A program made the position numbers and the translations under genes. A model generated the notes under the pieces. That model saw only the letters and a program-made list of their open reading frames with translations. It was not told where the DNA came from and did no database searches. 9,138 bases of DNA from Methanobrevibacter sp. (GTDB lineage: Archaea > Methanobacteriota > Methanobacteria > Methanobacteriales > Methanobacteriaceae), in the NCBI GenBank assembly GCA_031261945.1, contig JAISIQ010000052.1:1-9138 (forward strand). Direction: 5' to 3'. Of the stretch, positions 1 through 6,275 are shown piece after piece (position 1 is the stretch's first letter; every line of letters starts with the position of its first letter).

Positions 1-478
1 CAATAGCTGTAAAGTCTAAATCATTTTCAAAAGCTATTAAAGGATCATCTAATGCTAAAATATCTATAAACTGATTTTTAGATAATTTATATGCACTTTT
101 ATCTGTACTACTATAAACATCAACTTCAAAAGGTAAATCTTCACTTATTGAATCAATAAGTCCAGTTATTATATGTCCTCCTACAATAGCTATTTTATCA
201 TCATTAGCTAAGCTATTATTGTATTTATAATAGCTATTCAGCAAATCAATAGCTTTATTTGATAAATAAGATTTTGAACCTCTAACATCAACTAACTTAA
301 ATCCAAGCTTATCTTCTCCATTCTTTATTCGTCGATTAAGTACAGAATGAGCTATATTTAGCTCTTTTGCTGTTTTTCTTTGGGAATAAGTTTTTGAAAG
401 GGAATCTAATGCTTGAAATAACTTATAGCTATAAGATTTTTCATTGATTTCAATGTTAATTTGTGGTTTAAGCTTCAT
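1..478 (-). CDS. ModE/LysR-type HTH regulator, N-terminal part (runs off the window)
   Basis: The gene starts at ATG 478-476 and its C-terminus lies beyond base 1; 159 codons are visible. Residues about 17-65 form a LysR/ModE-like winged helix-turn-helix (TYSQRKTAKELNIAHSVLNR, then IKNGEDKLGFKLV), the arrangement seen in molybdate-responsive ModE proteins. From about residue 95 (KIAIVGGHIITGLIDSI) the sequence looks like the start of a periplasmic-binding-protein-like ligand domain, with a second strand near LPFEVDVYSSTDK. Archaeal regulators of this build have an N-terminal HTH and a C-terminal oxyanion or small-ligand domain. The neighbouring fdhC, fdhD, mobB and moaA make molybdate, tungstate or formate status a reasonable signal, but that is inference. 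No Shine-Dalgarno site is visible before the ATG. Four TAGCTA palindromes lie inside. It is divergent from hxlB across a 244-base spacer. Confidence 0.75.
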   Translation of the reverse strand, partial: MKLKPQINIEINEKSYSYKLFQALDSLSKTYSQRKTAKELNIAHSVLNRRIKNGEDKLGFKLVDVRGSKSYLSNKAIDLLNSYYKYNNSLANDDKIAIVGGHIITGLIDSISEDLPFEVDVYSSTDKSAYKLSKNQFIDILALDDPLIAFENDLDFTAI

Positions 479-480
479 AG

Positions 481-524
481 TTATTCATCTGATTATTATT
501 GTTATTATTCGTCTGATTATTATT
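481..524. repeat. 20-bp direct repeat before the ModE-like gene
   Basis: TTATTCATCTGATTATTATT at 481-500 recurs at 505-524 with a single change (A to G at the seventh base). The two copies are four bases apart and sit 2 and 26 bases upstream of the regulator start codon, where a negative autoregulatory operator could lie. Confidence 0.6.
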
Positions 525-549
525 TATTTGCTTATTATTCATTTATTCA

Positions 550-585
550 TTATTTCTATTATTTCTATTATTTTTATTATTTTTA
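550..585. repeat. Four tandem 9-bp units
   Basis: TTATTTCTA occurs twice (550-567) and then TTATTTTTA twice (568-585). This is a pyrimidine-rich tandem repeat in the hxlB/regulator spacer, probably a replication-slippage product. No function is evident. Confidence 0.7.
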
Positions 586-722
586 TTAGATTCAATATTT
601 AATAAAATTTAATAAAAGTTAATATATTATAAATATTAAAAATAATTATATTAACTAATTATAATAATTATAAAGATATATAAAAATACAATTAAAAAAT
701 ACAATTAAATTAGGTTTATATC

Positions 723-1310
723 ATGTTAATGAAGTCAGCTATTGAAGAAATTTTAAAAAATATTGAATCTGCTACTGAATATATTGAAGAAGACACTATA
801 AATAAGTTTATGGATGTTTTAACAGAATCTAAAAATGTCTTTGTTATTGGTGCTGGAAGATCTGGTCTTGTAGCTAAAGCTTTTGCTATGAGGTTGATGC
901 ATTTAGGTATAAGTACTTATGTTGTTGGTGAAACAATTTCTCCAGCTATTTATGATGATGATTGTATTTTAGCTATTTCTGGTTCTGGTGAAACAAAAAC
1001 TATAGTTTCTCCTGTTAAAATAGCTAAAGATAGAGGTTCTAAAGTCTTAGCTCTTACTTCTTATCCAGAATCAAGCTTAGGTAAATTAGCAGATTCTATA
1101 ATGCTTGTTAAAGGGAGAACAAAAGTTGATATGGATGATGAAGACTATTTAAAACGTCAAATCGACGGAAATTACACTTCTCTAACTCCTCTTGGAACAG
1201 CTTTTGAATTAACTTCTCTTATATTCCTTGATGGGCTTATAACTGATTTAATGCAAAAAATGGGTAAAACAGAAACTGATTTAAAGAATCGACACACTGT
1301 TTTAGAATAA
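723..1310 (+). CDS. hxlB: 6-phospho-3-hexuloisomerase (SIS domain)
   Basis: The protein is 195 residues, the usual size of archaeal 6-phospho-3-hexuloisomerase (Phi), a cytosolic enzyme that interconverts fructose 6-phosphate and 3-hexulose 6-phosphate. In methanogens, which often lack the oxidative pentose phosphate route, this ribulose-monophosphate pathway runs in reverse to make ribulose 5-phosphate for nucleotides. It is a single SIS sugar-isomerase domain: phosphate-binding GAGRSG at residues 43-48, SGSGET at 86-91, and a TSLTPLGTAFE segment at about 152-162. The C-terminal RHTVLE matches the family's RHxxLE ending. ATG 723 is preferred over ATG 729 because TAGGT at 711-715 gives the better spacing. 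It is probably monocistronic, with its own TATA box. Its hexulose-phosphate synthase partner is not in the window. Three TAGCTA palindromes lie in the coding sequence. Confidence 0.9.
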   Translation: MLMKSAIEEILKNIESATEYIEEDTINKFMDVLTESKNVFVIGAGRSGLVAKAFAMRLMHLGISTYVVGETISPAIYDDDCILAISGSGETKTIVSPVKIAKDRGSKVLALTSYPESSLGKLADSIMLVKGRTKVDMDDEDYLKRQIDGNYTSLTPLGTAFELTSLIFLDGLITDLMQKMGKTETDLKNRHTVLE

Positions 1311-1332
1311 TTGGCTTTAAATATTAGCTTTA

Positions 1333-1430
1333 AATAGCTATTTTAAAATAGTCATAATGGCCATAATAGCTATTAATAGCTATTTCTAATATTCTTTGCA
1401 ATAGCTATTATTTTAGTGAGAATAGCTATT
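1333..1430. repeat. Cluster of five AATAGCTATT palindromes between convergent genes
   Basis: Exact copies of the self-complementary decamer AATAGCTATT lie at 1333-1342, 1365-1374, 1375-1384 (these two directly abut), 1400-1409 and 1421-1430. The cluster fills the spacer between the 3' ends of hxlB (plus) and the CMD-like gene (minus). Pairing between different copies could form many alternative hairpins, and the last copy is followed by a T-rich run (TTTTTCTTTTCC) that could end plus-strand transcription. A shared bidirectional terminator or a protein- or methylase-binding array are both possible. Confidence 0.8.
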
Positions 1431-1746
1431 TTTCTTTTCCATAAACAATATCATCTACCCATGAAATAGCTGCTGCTACTGTTGGAAATCCTACTGTACT
1501 TGTAATGATAATTAAGCTATGATAAAGTTCGTCTTCAGTAGCTCCTGCTTCTAAAGCTCTTCTCGCATGACTATGAACTGCTCCTTCTGATCGAATAGCT
1601 GCAGAAGCTGCTAATTTTATAAGGTGAGCCTCTTTTGTGCTTATTGGACCATTATCTTTACTAATTCTTCCAAGCTCTCCTAAAACTTCTCCATATTCTT
1701 CAAATCTTTCTCTTATGCTTCTATATAATTTAGGTTTATTATCCAT
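1426..1746 (-). CDS. Carboxymuconolactone decarboxylase-like (CMD/AhpD fold) protein without cysteines
   Basis: A 106-residue helical protein of the CMD/AhpD superfamily. It is recognisable from the order: an N-terminal helix, KEAHLIKLAASAAIRSEG (38-55), a histidine pair in EGAVHSHARRALEAGAT (54-70), DELYHSLIIITSTVGFPT (72-89) and a C-terminal AAAISWVDD helix. AhpD-type members reduce disulfides through ExxCxxC; here that stretch reads EGAVHSH and the protein has no cysteine, so a peroxidase-reductase role is unlikely. Activity and substrate are unknown. The start is ATG 1746-1744, with AAGGAG seven bases upstream. It lies 146 bases downstream of fdhD on the same strand, so the two probably share a transcript. 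It overlaps the end of the palindrome cluster only at its stop codon. Confidence 0.8.
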   Translation of the reverse strand: MDNKPKLYRSIRERFEEYGEVLGELGRISKDNGPISTKEAHLIKLAASAAIRSEGAVHSHARRALEAGATEDELYHSLIIITSTVGFPTVAAAISWVDDIVYGKEK

Positions 1747-1892
1747 ACTTTCAACTCCTTATTTTTATTTTGTTTTTGTTATTATTTCTATTTTTGTATT
1801 TTATTCCTGTATTCTATTTTCTGTACCCTATTTTTGTATTCTATTTTTTTCGTGTTTATATTTTGTAATTTTTATTTGGCTATTGTTTATTT
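1747..1892 (-). promoter_or_regulatory. fdhD-CMD spacer with tandem 13-14-bp repeats
   Basis: This spacer is T-rich on the plus strand and purine-rich in the direction of transcription. Read on the plus strand, three imperfect units beginning TGTATTCTATTTT, TGTACCCTATTTT and TGTATTCTATTTT lie at 1808-1821, 1822-1834 and 1835-1847. They would form an AAAATAGAATACA-type repeated leader before the CMD-like gene. The gene's ribosome site (AAGGAG) is at the lower-coordinate end. No clear promoter separates it from fdhD. Confidence 0.45.
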
Positions 1893-2654
1893 TTATTTAA
1901 AGTTAATCCTCTCAGAATGCGTATAAACATTAAATCTATTGCCTCTTACAAAGCCAACTAATGTAACATTAGCTTTATTTCCTACACTATATCCTGAAAA
2001 TGTTGGAGCTGCATTTGAAACAAGTATTGGAATTCCAACTCTAGCTATTTTAATAACCATGTCTGCGGGCATTCTTCCACTATATTGGATATAAGAATTT
2101 GAAAAATCAAGCCCTTTAATAGCCGCAGCACCAATTACTTTATCAACAGCTACATGACGACTTACATCTTCTTTAACAATGAAATTATCTTTATTTACAA
2201 AAACAGCTACATGAACTCCTCCTGTTTTTTGCCAGTTAATAGCTTTTTCCCTTAATTTTTCCATATTAGCTATTATAACATCACTATCTAATGAATAGCT
2301 ACTTTCAACTTCATTGACATGCTTAATTTTAGCTCTCCAACCCCCACCCCCATCAGAAACAGCTATTGAGTCTGCTTCATTATAATCATCAGGGTTTTTC
2401 TGAGGAATAGCTATTTTTATTTCATTATTTTTGACCTTAATTTCTTCTATATCTTTAATAGATCTGATTATTCCTTCCCCTAAGCTATATCCTATTGCAA
2501 AATCTTTTAAAGAATCAGGACTTGTTGAAAAATTTCTTTTTATGGAATTGTTAATGGTTATAGTACTTGTTTCATCATATACTACTTCTTCATCTTGTTT
2601 TTTATATTCTCCATCTTTATAAATAACCGCTGGTACTTTTTCCCGTATCTTCAT
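1893..2654 (-). CDS. fdhD: FdhD-family formate dehydrogenase accessory protein, lacking cysteines
   Basis: The protein has 253 residues and full family length. In E. coli FdhD carries sulfur from IscS to the molybdenum cofactor of formate dehydrogenase and binds the cofactor in the cytoplasm. Family marks here are TGGVHVA at 144-150, EDVSRHVAVDKVIGAA at 162-177 (bacterial EDVGRHNALDKxxG) and SGRMPADMV at 192-200 with a glycine/alanine-rich C-terminal domain. The cysteine pair expected near residue 100 (SSCGxCG in E. coli) is replaced by SDGGGGWR at 100-107, and the whole protein has no cysteine, so a persulfide-relay mechanism cannot work unchanged. The start is ATG 2654-2652, with AGGAGC upstream. 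fdhC is divergent across a 330-base spacer, and the CMD-like gene follows. Family assignment is firm; the mechanism here is open. Confidence 0.88.
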   Translation of the reverse strand: MKIREKVPAVIYKDGEYKKQDEEVVYDETSTITINNSIKRNFSTSPDSLKDFAIGYSLGEGIIRSIKDIEEIKVKNNEIKIAIPQKNPDDYNEADSIAVSDGGGGWRAKIKHVNEVESSYSLDSDVIIANMEKLREKAINWQKTGGVHVAVFVNKDNFIVKEDVSRHVAVDKVIGAAAIKGLDFSNSYIQYSGRMPADMVIKIARVGIPILVSNAAPTFSGYSVGNKANVTLVGFVRGNRFNVYTHSERINFK

Positions 2655-2828
2655 ATAGTTGCTCCTGTGATTCTATTTTATATTAAATTCTAAATTATTA
2701 TATTGTTATTAATAATTATTATAATTAATTATAATTTTTTTAAGGTTGTAAATTTTAATCATGATAATTATAATATATAATACAACAATTAATATACAAT
2801 AATTGATATAAAAATAATATTATTAATT

Positions 2829-2906
2829 ATTCTTAATAATAACAATAATACTAATAGTAATACTAGTAGTAACACTGGTAATAATAGGAGTAATGATGGT
2901 AATAAT
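2829..2906. repeat. Degenerate AAT-type triplet tract
   Basis: Successive triplets are AAT, AAC, ACT, AGT and GGT with almost no interruption, as if an AAT microsatellite had expanded and then drifted. It can be read without stops as an Asn/Ser/Thr-rich peptide, but it has no start codon or ribosome site in frame, so it is called a repeat and not a gene. Confidence 0.5.
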
Positions 2907-2948
2907 CATTTTAATAATTTATATTTAAATAAAAGATATTTAAAAAAT

Positions 2949-2978
2949 ATTTAAGGACATTTAAGAGCATTTAAGAGG
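2949..2978 (+). repeat. Three 10-bp direct repeats in the fdhC leader
   Basis: ATTTAAGGAC (2949-2958), ATTTAAGAGC (2959-2968) and ATTTAAGAGG (2969-2978) are head-to-tail, one helical turn each. The last blends into the Shine-Dalgarno site. They lie at or just after the predicted transcription start, where a repressor or RNA-level control could act. Confidence 0.6.
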
Positions 2979-2984
2979 GAAATT

Positions 2985-3779
2985 ATGGGATCGTCATTTA
3001 AAAATCCTACAGAAACAGCAAAAGCTATTGTAGGATTGGCTAATTTGAAAAATAACTCGCCGTTGGTTAATGTACTTATTCTTGGATTTTTAGGAGGAGC
3101 TTACATTGGATTTGGGGGATTGTTAGCTGAAATAGTTACTGCAGGAATGGGAGGATTTGGCTTTCCTCCTGGTTTAATCAAGCTATTTTTTGCAGGAGTG
3201 TTTCCAGTAGGTTTGATGTTAGTTGTAATAGCTGGTTCAGAGCTATTTACTGGAAATATAATGTATATGCCTATGGGGGTTCTTTCAAAAAAAGCTTCAT
3301 TAAAAGGACTTTCACGAAATTGGGCTCTTAGTTGGATTTTTAATTTTGTAGGAGCTCTTTTCATAGCTTATGTTTTAGCATATTTAACAGGAATAATGAC
3401 TCCTGAGCCCTTTGCAACTGAAGCAATGACAATAGCTACAAAAAAAGCAGCATTATCTTGGGATCAAGCATTACTTCGTGGAATTGGATGTAATTGGTTA
3501 GTGTGTCTTGGTGTGTATTTAGCTATTGCTTCTGATGATATCATTGGTAAAATAGCTGGAATGTGGTTCCCAGTTATGACATTTGTAGCTATTGGATTTG
3601 AACATAGTGTAGCTAATATGTTCTTTATTCCTTTAGGAATGTTGCTTGGAGCAGATATTACTATTTCTCAACTCTTTTTAAATAATCTCATTCCAGTAAC
3701 CATTGGAAATATCATTGGAGGGGCTTTATTTGTTGCAATATTCTATTGGTATGTTTATTTAAGAGGTCAAAACATATAA
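2985..3779 (+). CDS. fdhC: Formate transporter FdhC (FNT family)
   Basis: A 264-residue membrane protein of the formate/nitrite transporter family, which forms pentameric channels moving formate (with protons) across the cytoplasmic membrane. Six membrane segments can be placed near residues 28-52, 64-84, 114-136, 163-182, 193-214 and 233-258. Family motifs are GSELFTGN at 84-91, [13 protein letters not shown] at 166-178, [10 protein letters not shown] with the central pore histidine H207, and [13 protein letters not shown] near 234-246. The start is well supported by AAGAGGG six bases before ATG. In hydrogenotrophic methanogens fdhC usually precedes fdhAB; here it is followed by mobB and moaA, so substrate uptake is linked to cofactor synthesis. 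Four TAGCTA palindromes lie in the gene. Formate rather than nitrite is inferred from the neighbours. Confidence 0.93.
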   Translation: MGSSFKNPTETAKAIVGLANLKNNSPLVNVLILGFLGGAYIGFGGLLAEIVTAGMGGFGFPPGLIKLFFAGVFPVGLMLVVIAGSELFTGNIMYMPMGVLSKKASLKGLSRNWALSWIFNFVGALFIAYVLAYLTGIMTPEPFATEAMTIATKKAALSWDQALLRGIGCNWLVCLGVYLAIASDDIIGKIAGMWFPVMTFVAIGFEHSVANMFFIPLGMLLGADITISQLFLNNLIPVTIGNIIGGALFVAIFYWYVYLRGQNI

Positions 3780-3889
3780 AAGGGGTATTTATACAATAAT
3801 GATTATACAATAAGGATATAATAAATTATAAGATATTATAGATTATAACATATTATAACATATATATAACATATTATGGAAGTGTTATT
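3780..3889 (+). promoter_or_regulatory. fdhC-mobB spacer with tandem ATTATAACAT repeats and mobB ribosome site
   Basis: The spacer has two exact ATTATAACAT units (3842-3851, 3852-3861) and an 11-base variant (3862-3872); the TATA-like run in them could drive mobB. A ribosome site GGAAGTG (3878-3884) stands five bases before the ATA at 3890. An ATG at 3876 opens only MEVLL and stops, so it is not the mobB start. Confidence 0.5.
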
Positions 3890-4600
3890 ATAAGAATAAT
3901 TTCTGTTGTAGGTAAAAAAAACACTGGAAAAACCTCTTTATCTGTAAAAATAATTAAAGAGCTAATTAATAGGGATTTTAAAATAGCTACTATCAAACAT
4001 TCTCATCATAAAATGGAAATGGACAGAGAAAATACAGATACTTGGAAACATAAAGAAGCAGGTTCCAATCTTGTAGTGGGAGTAGGGAATCGTACTTTTT
4101 TCAACTTAGCTAATGATTTACCTCTTGAAAGAATATTATTTTTAATTCAATTAATTGATTCTCCTGATTTTGTGGTTATTGAAGGATTTAAAGATTATAG
4201 CTATCCTAAAATAGCTACTTCTCCAGAATTAGAAGATGAATTTACTTTAGAAACAGTTGATGCAATAGCTATTTCTGATGATGAGATAGCTAAACTTGTT
4301 GATAAAATTGAAAAGAATAGCTATGATATAATTGATACTCTTTATACTAATGAATGTGGATTTAATGATGGAAAATCTATTGCTAAAGCTATTATAAAAG
4401 ACGAAATTAATTATAAAGATACTAATTTTGATAAAGATGTTTCTCTTTCTATTAATGAAAAAGTAATTGGTTTAAATTTCTTTGTAAATGATTTTTTAAA
4501 AAATTCAATAATTGGAATGCTCAAATCTTTAAAAACTGAGGAATTTGGTGTTGAAGAGTTTGAAAAAATTGAAATTGTGATAAAAAATGAAGATAAATGA
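3890..4600 (+). CDS. mobB: MobB-type molybdopterin-guanine dinucleotide P-loop GTPase, apparent ATA start
   Basis: Read from ATA 3890 the protein has 236 residues and opens [17 protein letters not shown], the normal MobB N-terminus, with Walker A GKKNTGKT at residues 8-15. [11 protein letters not shown] (35-45), [10 protein letters not shown] and [14 protein letters not shown] follow; these are the family's metal/GTP and Walker B-like segments. MobB binds GTP and assists guanylyl attachment to molybdopterin in the cytosol. No ATG, GTG or TTG occurs in frame between the stop at 3839 and ATG 4013; starting at 4013 would delete the P-loop. GGAAGTG at 3878-3884 is spaced correctly for the ATA. 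So the gene either uses a rare AUA start, carries an ATG-to-ATA change, or has a sequencing error. The C-terminal 75 or so residues form an extension of unknown role. It overlaps moaA by 14 bases, implying coupled translation. Seven TAGCTA sites make it the densest gene. Confidence 0.82.
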   Translation: MRIISVVGKKNTGKTSLSVKIIKELINRDFKIATIKHSHHKMEMDRENTDTWKHKEAGSNLVVGVGNRTFFNLANDLPLERILFLIQLIDSPDFVVIEGFKDYSYPKIATSPELEDEFTLETVDAIAISDDEIAKLVDKIEKNSYDIIDTLYTNECGFNDGKSIAKAIIKDEINYKDTNFDKDVSLSINEKVIGLNFFVNDFLKNSIIGMLKSLKTEEFGVEEFEKIEIVIKNEDK

Positions 4601-5543
4601 CTCAGAAAGAATAGCTAATCTGGAAGATAATTATAATCGCCCCATCTTCTCATTAAGAATTTCTATTACTAATAGATGTAATATTAATTGTTTATATTGC
4701 CATCATGATGGTATGATGCCCTCTGATGATGAAATGACTCCTGATGAGATTTATCAAATTCTTAAAATAGCTAAATCAATCGGAATTAAAAAAATAAGGT
4801 TTTCTGGTGGAGAACCATTAATTAGAAAGGACATTGTAGAAATAATCAAAAAAACAGCTTTGCTTGATTTTAAAGATATCTCAATAACAACAAATGGTAT
4901 TCTTTTGGAAAAATATGCAGAAGAGCTATTTAAAGCAGGTTTAAATAGGATTAATATAAGTTTTGATACATTAGATCCTGAAACATACAAAACTATAACT
5001 TCAAAAAATTACTTAAACGAAGCAAAAAAAGGAATTTTAAAAGCAGTTGAAGTTGGATTCGATCCTGTGAAAATTAATATGGTTGTAATGAAAGGAATCA
5101 ATGATACTGAAGTTATGGATATGTTTGAATTTTCAAAAAACCATGGAATCATATTACAGCTAATTGAATTAATAAAATCTGATAATTGTAATGATAATTC
5201 ATTTACTGACAAACATCATTTCGATTTAGACACCTTAGAAGAAGATTTAGGAAAAATAGCTACTAAAGTCAAAACAAGACAATTTATGCAAGATAGAAAG
5301 AAATATTTCGTAGATAATGGTGAAATAGAGATTGTTCGTCCAATGGATAATACTAAATTCTGTGAAAATTGCACCCGTCTTAGAATAACCCCTGAAGGAA
5401 AGATTAAACCATGTCTTCTTAGAAATGATAATCTTGTTGATATTATCACTCACATAAGAAATGGATATTCTGAAGACAAGATAAAAAATTTATTTTTAAA
5501 AGGAATAAACAACAGAGAACCTTATTATGTAAATAATGAGTGA
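4587..5543 (+). CDS. moaA: GTP 3',8-cyclase MoaA (radical SAM)
   Basis: A 318-residue radical SAM enzyme that converts GTP to 3',8-cyclo-7,8-dihydro-GTP, the first step of molybdopterin synthesis. The SAM [4Fe-4S] cluster ligands are C31, C35 and C38 in [15 protein letters not shown] (74-77) holds the SAM methionine, and [10 protein letters not shown] (125-134) and the [11 protein letters not shown] segment (163-173) are family-typical. The second, substrate-binding cluster uses C259, C262 and C276 ([20 protein letters not shown]). Bacterial and human MoaA end in a catalytic Gly-Gly; this one ends EPYYVNNE without it. The start ATG 4587 lies inside the last codons of mobB, so the two are probably co-translated. 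It supplies cofactor for formate dehydrogenase and, in methanogens, formylmethanofuran dehydrogenase. Assignment is firm. Confidence 0.92.
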   Translation: MKINDSERIANLEDNYNRPIFSLRISITNRCNINCLYCHHDGMMPSDDEMTPDEIYQILKIAKSIGIKKIRFSGGEPLIRKDIVEIIKKTALLDFKDISITTNGILLEKYAEELFKAGLNRINISFDTLDPETYKTITSKNYLNEAKKGILKAVEVGFDPVKINMVVMKGINDTEVMDMFEFSKNHGIILQLIELIKSDNCNDNSFTDKHHFDLDTLEEDLGKIATKVKTRQFMQDRKKYFVDNGEIEIVRPMDNTKFCENCTRLRITPEGKIKPCLLRNDNLVDIITHIRNGYSEDKIKNLFLKGINNREPYYVNNE

Positions 5544-5597
5544 TTTAAGTTATAGTTGTTTTAATAGCTATTCTATTTCAACATAATATTTCAATGC

Positions 5598-5639
5598 CAA
5601 TTATTTTAATATCAATTATTCTAATATCAATTATTTTTC
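5598..5639. repeat. 15-bp tandem repeat, 2.7 copies
   Basis: CAATTATTTTAATAT (5598-5612) is followed by CAATTATTCTAATAT (5613-5627) and a partial third unit beginning CAATTATTTT (5628-5639). It is a small tandem duplication in the moaA 3' spacer. Confidence 0.65.
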
Positions 5640-5690
5640 ATATGCTCTTCAATAAATTTATTATATTTTGTAGAACTAACTGTCTATTAC

Positions 5691-5769
5691 ATAGTGCAAG
5701 ACATATTCAAAAATGTTTTAGAATATAAACTATAGTGTCAACAGCTTTTTTTTATTCTACTTGCACTAT
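5691..5769. repeat. Nested inverted repeats (possible structured RNA or small element)
   Basis: ATAGTGCAAG (5691-5700) is exactly complementary to CTTGCACTAT (5760-5769). Inside is a second hairpin: ATATTC (5703-5708) with GAATAT (5721-5726), extended by AAAA/TTTT around a two-base loop, one A-A mismatch between. A palindrome ACTATAGT follows at 5729-5736 and a T run before the closing arm. It could be a terminator, a small structured RNA or a decayed miniature element with 10-bp ends. Confidence 0.45.
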
Positions 5770-6017
5770 TTCTTTCTAATTTTTATTTTAATCAATTTTA
5801 TTAAGATTATTATTAATATTAGTAGTATTATTAAATTTATTAGTATTTTTATCAATATTATTAATTTTATTAGCAGTATTAGCAGTATTATTAGTATTAG
5901 GAGTATTATTAATATTAAAAATGTTTAAATGTTGAAAACACGTTCGATTTTAAAAAATAAATAATTTAAATAAAATTTTTCACATAGCTCAACTTCAAGT
6001 GAATTTAGCTAAGTTTA

Positions 6018-6275
6018 TTAGATATAATCCAATATTTTTTTGCCCTCATCAGTTAAAGCATAAACTCTGCCTCTATGACTTTCTTCATTGAGACAGACAA
6101 CAATGTTTTTATCTTTTAAATCCCTTAATGCTCTACTCACTTCTGATTTGCTTAAATCAGTTGATTTACTAATTTCTGTTGGGATTTTTAAATCACATCC
6201 TAAGTCTATTACTATATTTTTCCGGTGCTTAGATAGCTTAACCCAACCTAACTTTTCAGCAGTTTCAACTTCCAT
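6018..6275 (-). CDS. Small winged-helix transcription regulator (MarR/ArsR-like)
   Basis: An 85-residue protein consisting essentially of one winged helix-turn-helix: helix RKNIVIDLG, then IPTEISKSTDLSKSEVSRAL (31-50, recognition helix SKSEVSRALRDLKDKNIV), then the wing ESHRGRVYALTDEGKKILDYI at the end. Stand-alone domains like this are common in Methanobacteriales and usually act as dimeric repressors; the ligand is unknown. A single cysteine pair (C27, C61) might allow metal or redox sensing, which is speculative. There is no Shine-Dalgarno site before ATG 6275-6273, and a TATA-like run sits about 20-30 bases upstream, fitting a leaderless mRNA. The gene is divergent from the zinc-ribbon/EF-hand cluster, with direct repeats between, as expected for a local regulator. 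No TAGCTA lies inside. Confidence 0.75.
   Translation of the reverse strand: MEVETAEKLGWVKLSKHRKNIVIDLGCDLKIPTEISKSTDLSKSEVSRALRDLKDKNIVVCLNEESHRGRVYALTDEGKKILDYI

Larger units (their letters stand above)
479..722. promoter_or_regulatory. Divergent spacer between the ModE-like regulator and hxlB
   Basis: This is an AT-rich spacer between two divergent genes. An archaeal-type TATA box (GATATATAAAAATA, about 675-688) lies about 35-45 bases before the hxlB start, and a ribosome site (TAGGT, 711-715) lies 7 bases before ATG 723. Next to the regulator start are two near-identical 20-base direct repeats (481-500 and 505-524, one mismatch), followed by four 9-base units (550-585). The repeats could bind the regulator or be slippage products; the sequence alone does not decide. 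Confidence 0.5.
2655..2984. promoter_or_regulatory. Divergent fdhD/fdhC control region
   Basis: The 330 bases between the divergent fdhD and fdhC genes hold no gene. Very AT-rich sequence lies at 2680-2820. A triplet-periodic AAT/AGT/ACT tract runs over about 2829-2906. A TATA-box candidate (TTTATATTTAAA, about 2918-2929) points to fdhC. Three 10-base direct repeats (2949-2978) end at the fdhC ribosome site AAGAGGG (2973-2979). Divergent formate genes sharing a control region would be an obvious target for a formate- or molybdenum-responsive regulator, but no operator can be proven from the sequence. Confidence 0.5.
5544..6017. other. 474-base gene-free spacer after moaA
   Basis: No credible gene is visible. 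In order it holds: one AATAGCTATT at 5563-5572; a 15-base tandem repeat at 5598-5639; a nested inverted-repeat structure at 5691-5769; a T-rich stretch that could end the moaA transcript (5745-5753); a degenerate triplet tract at about 5800-5925 that reads as Asn/Thr-rich on the minus strand but has no start; and one TAGCTA at 6006-6011 just past the stop of the winged-helix gene. That TAGCTA is the last one before a 3-kb stretch that lacks it. Confidence 0.6.

Noticed and set aside
1311..1425. The clustered AATAGCTATT copies as transposon ends or att sites
   Set aside because: The same decamer is scattered through genes elsewhere in the window, so it is a genome-wide motif and not an element boundary.
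1637..1900. Plus-strand open frame rich in Ile/Phe/Leu, antisense to the CMD-like gene and its leader
   Set aside because: It lies opposite a clear minus-strand gene, and its hydrophobic composition comes from the T-rich tandem repeats; no ribosome site.
3876..3893. ATG 3876 as the mobB start
   Set aside because: It is in another frame and stops after five codons (MEVLL); the GGAAGTG overlapping it is better explained as the ribosome site for the ATA at 3890.
4013..4600. mobB as a 195-residue protein from ATG 4013
   Set aside because: This would remove the GKKNTGKT P-loop, which is plainly encoded in frame upstream with no stop.
481..5925. CRISPR array among the AT-rich spacer repeats
   Set aside because: Units are 9-20 bases, abutting or nearly so, with no unique 30-40-base spacers, no conserved repeat across arrays and no cas genes.
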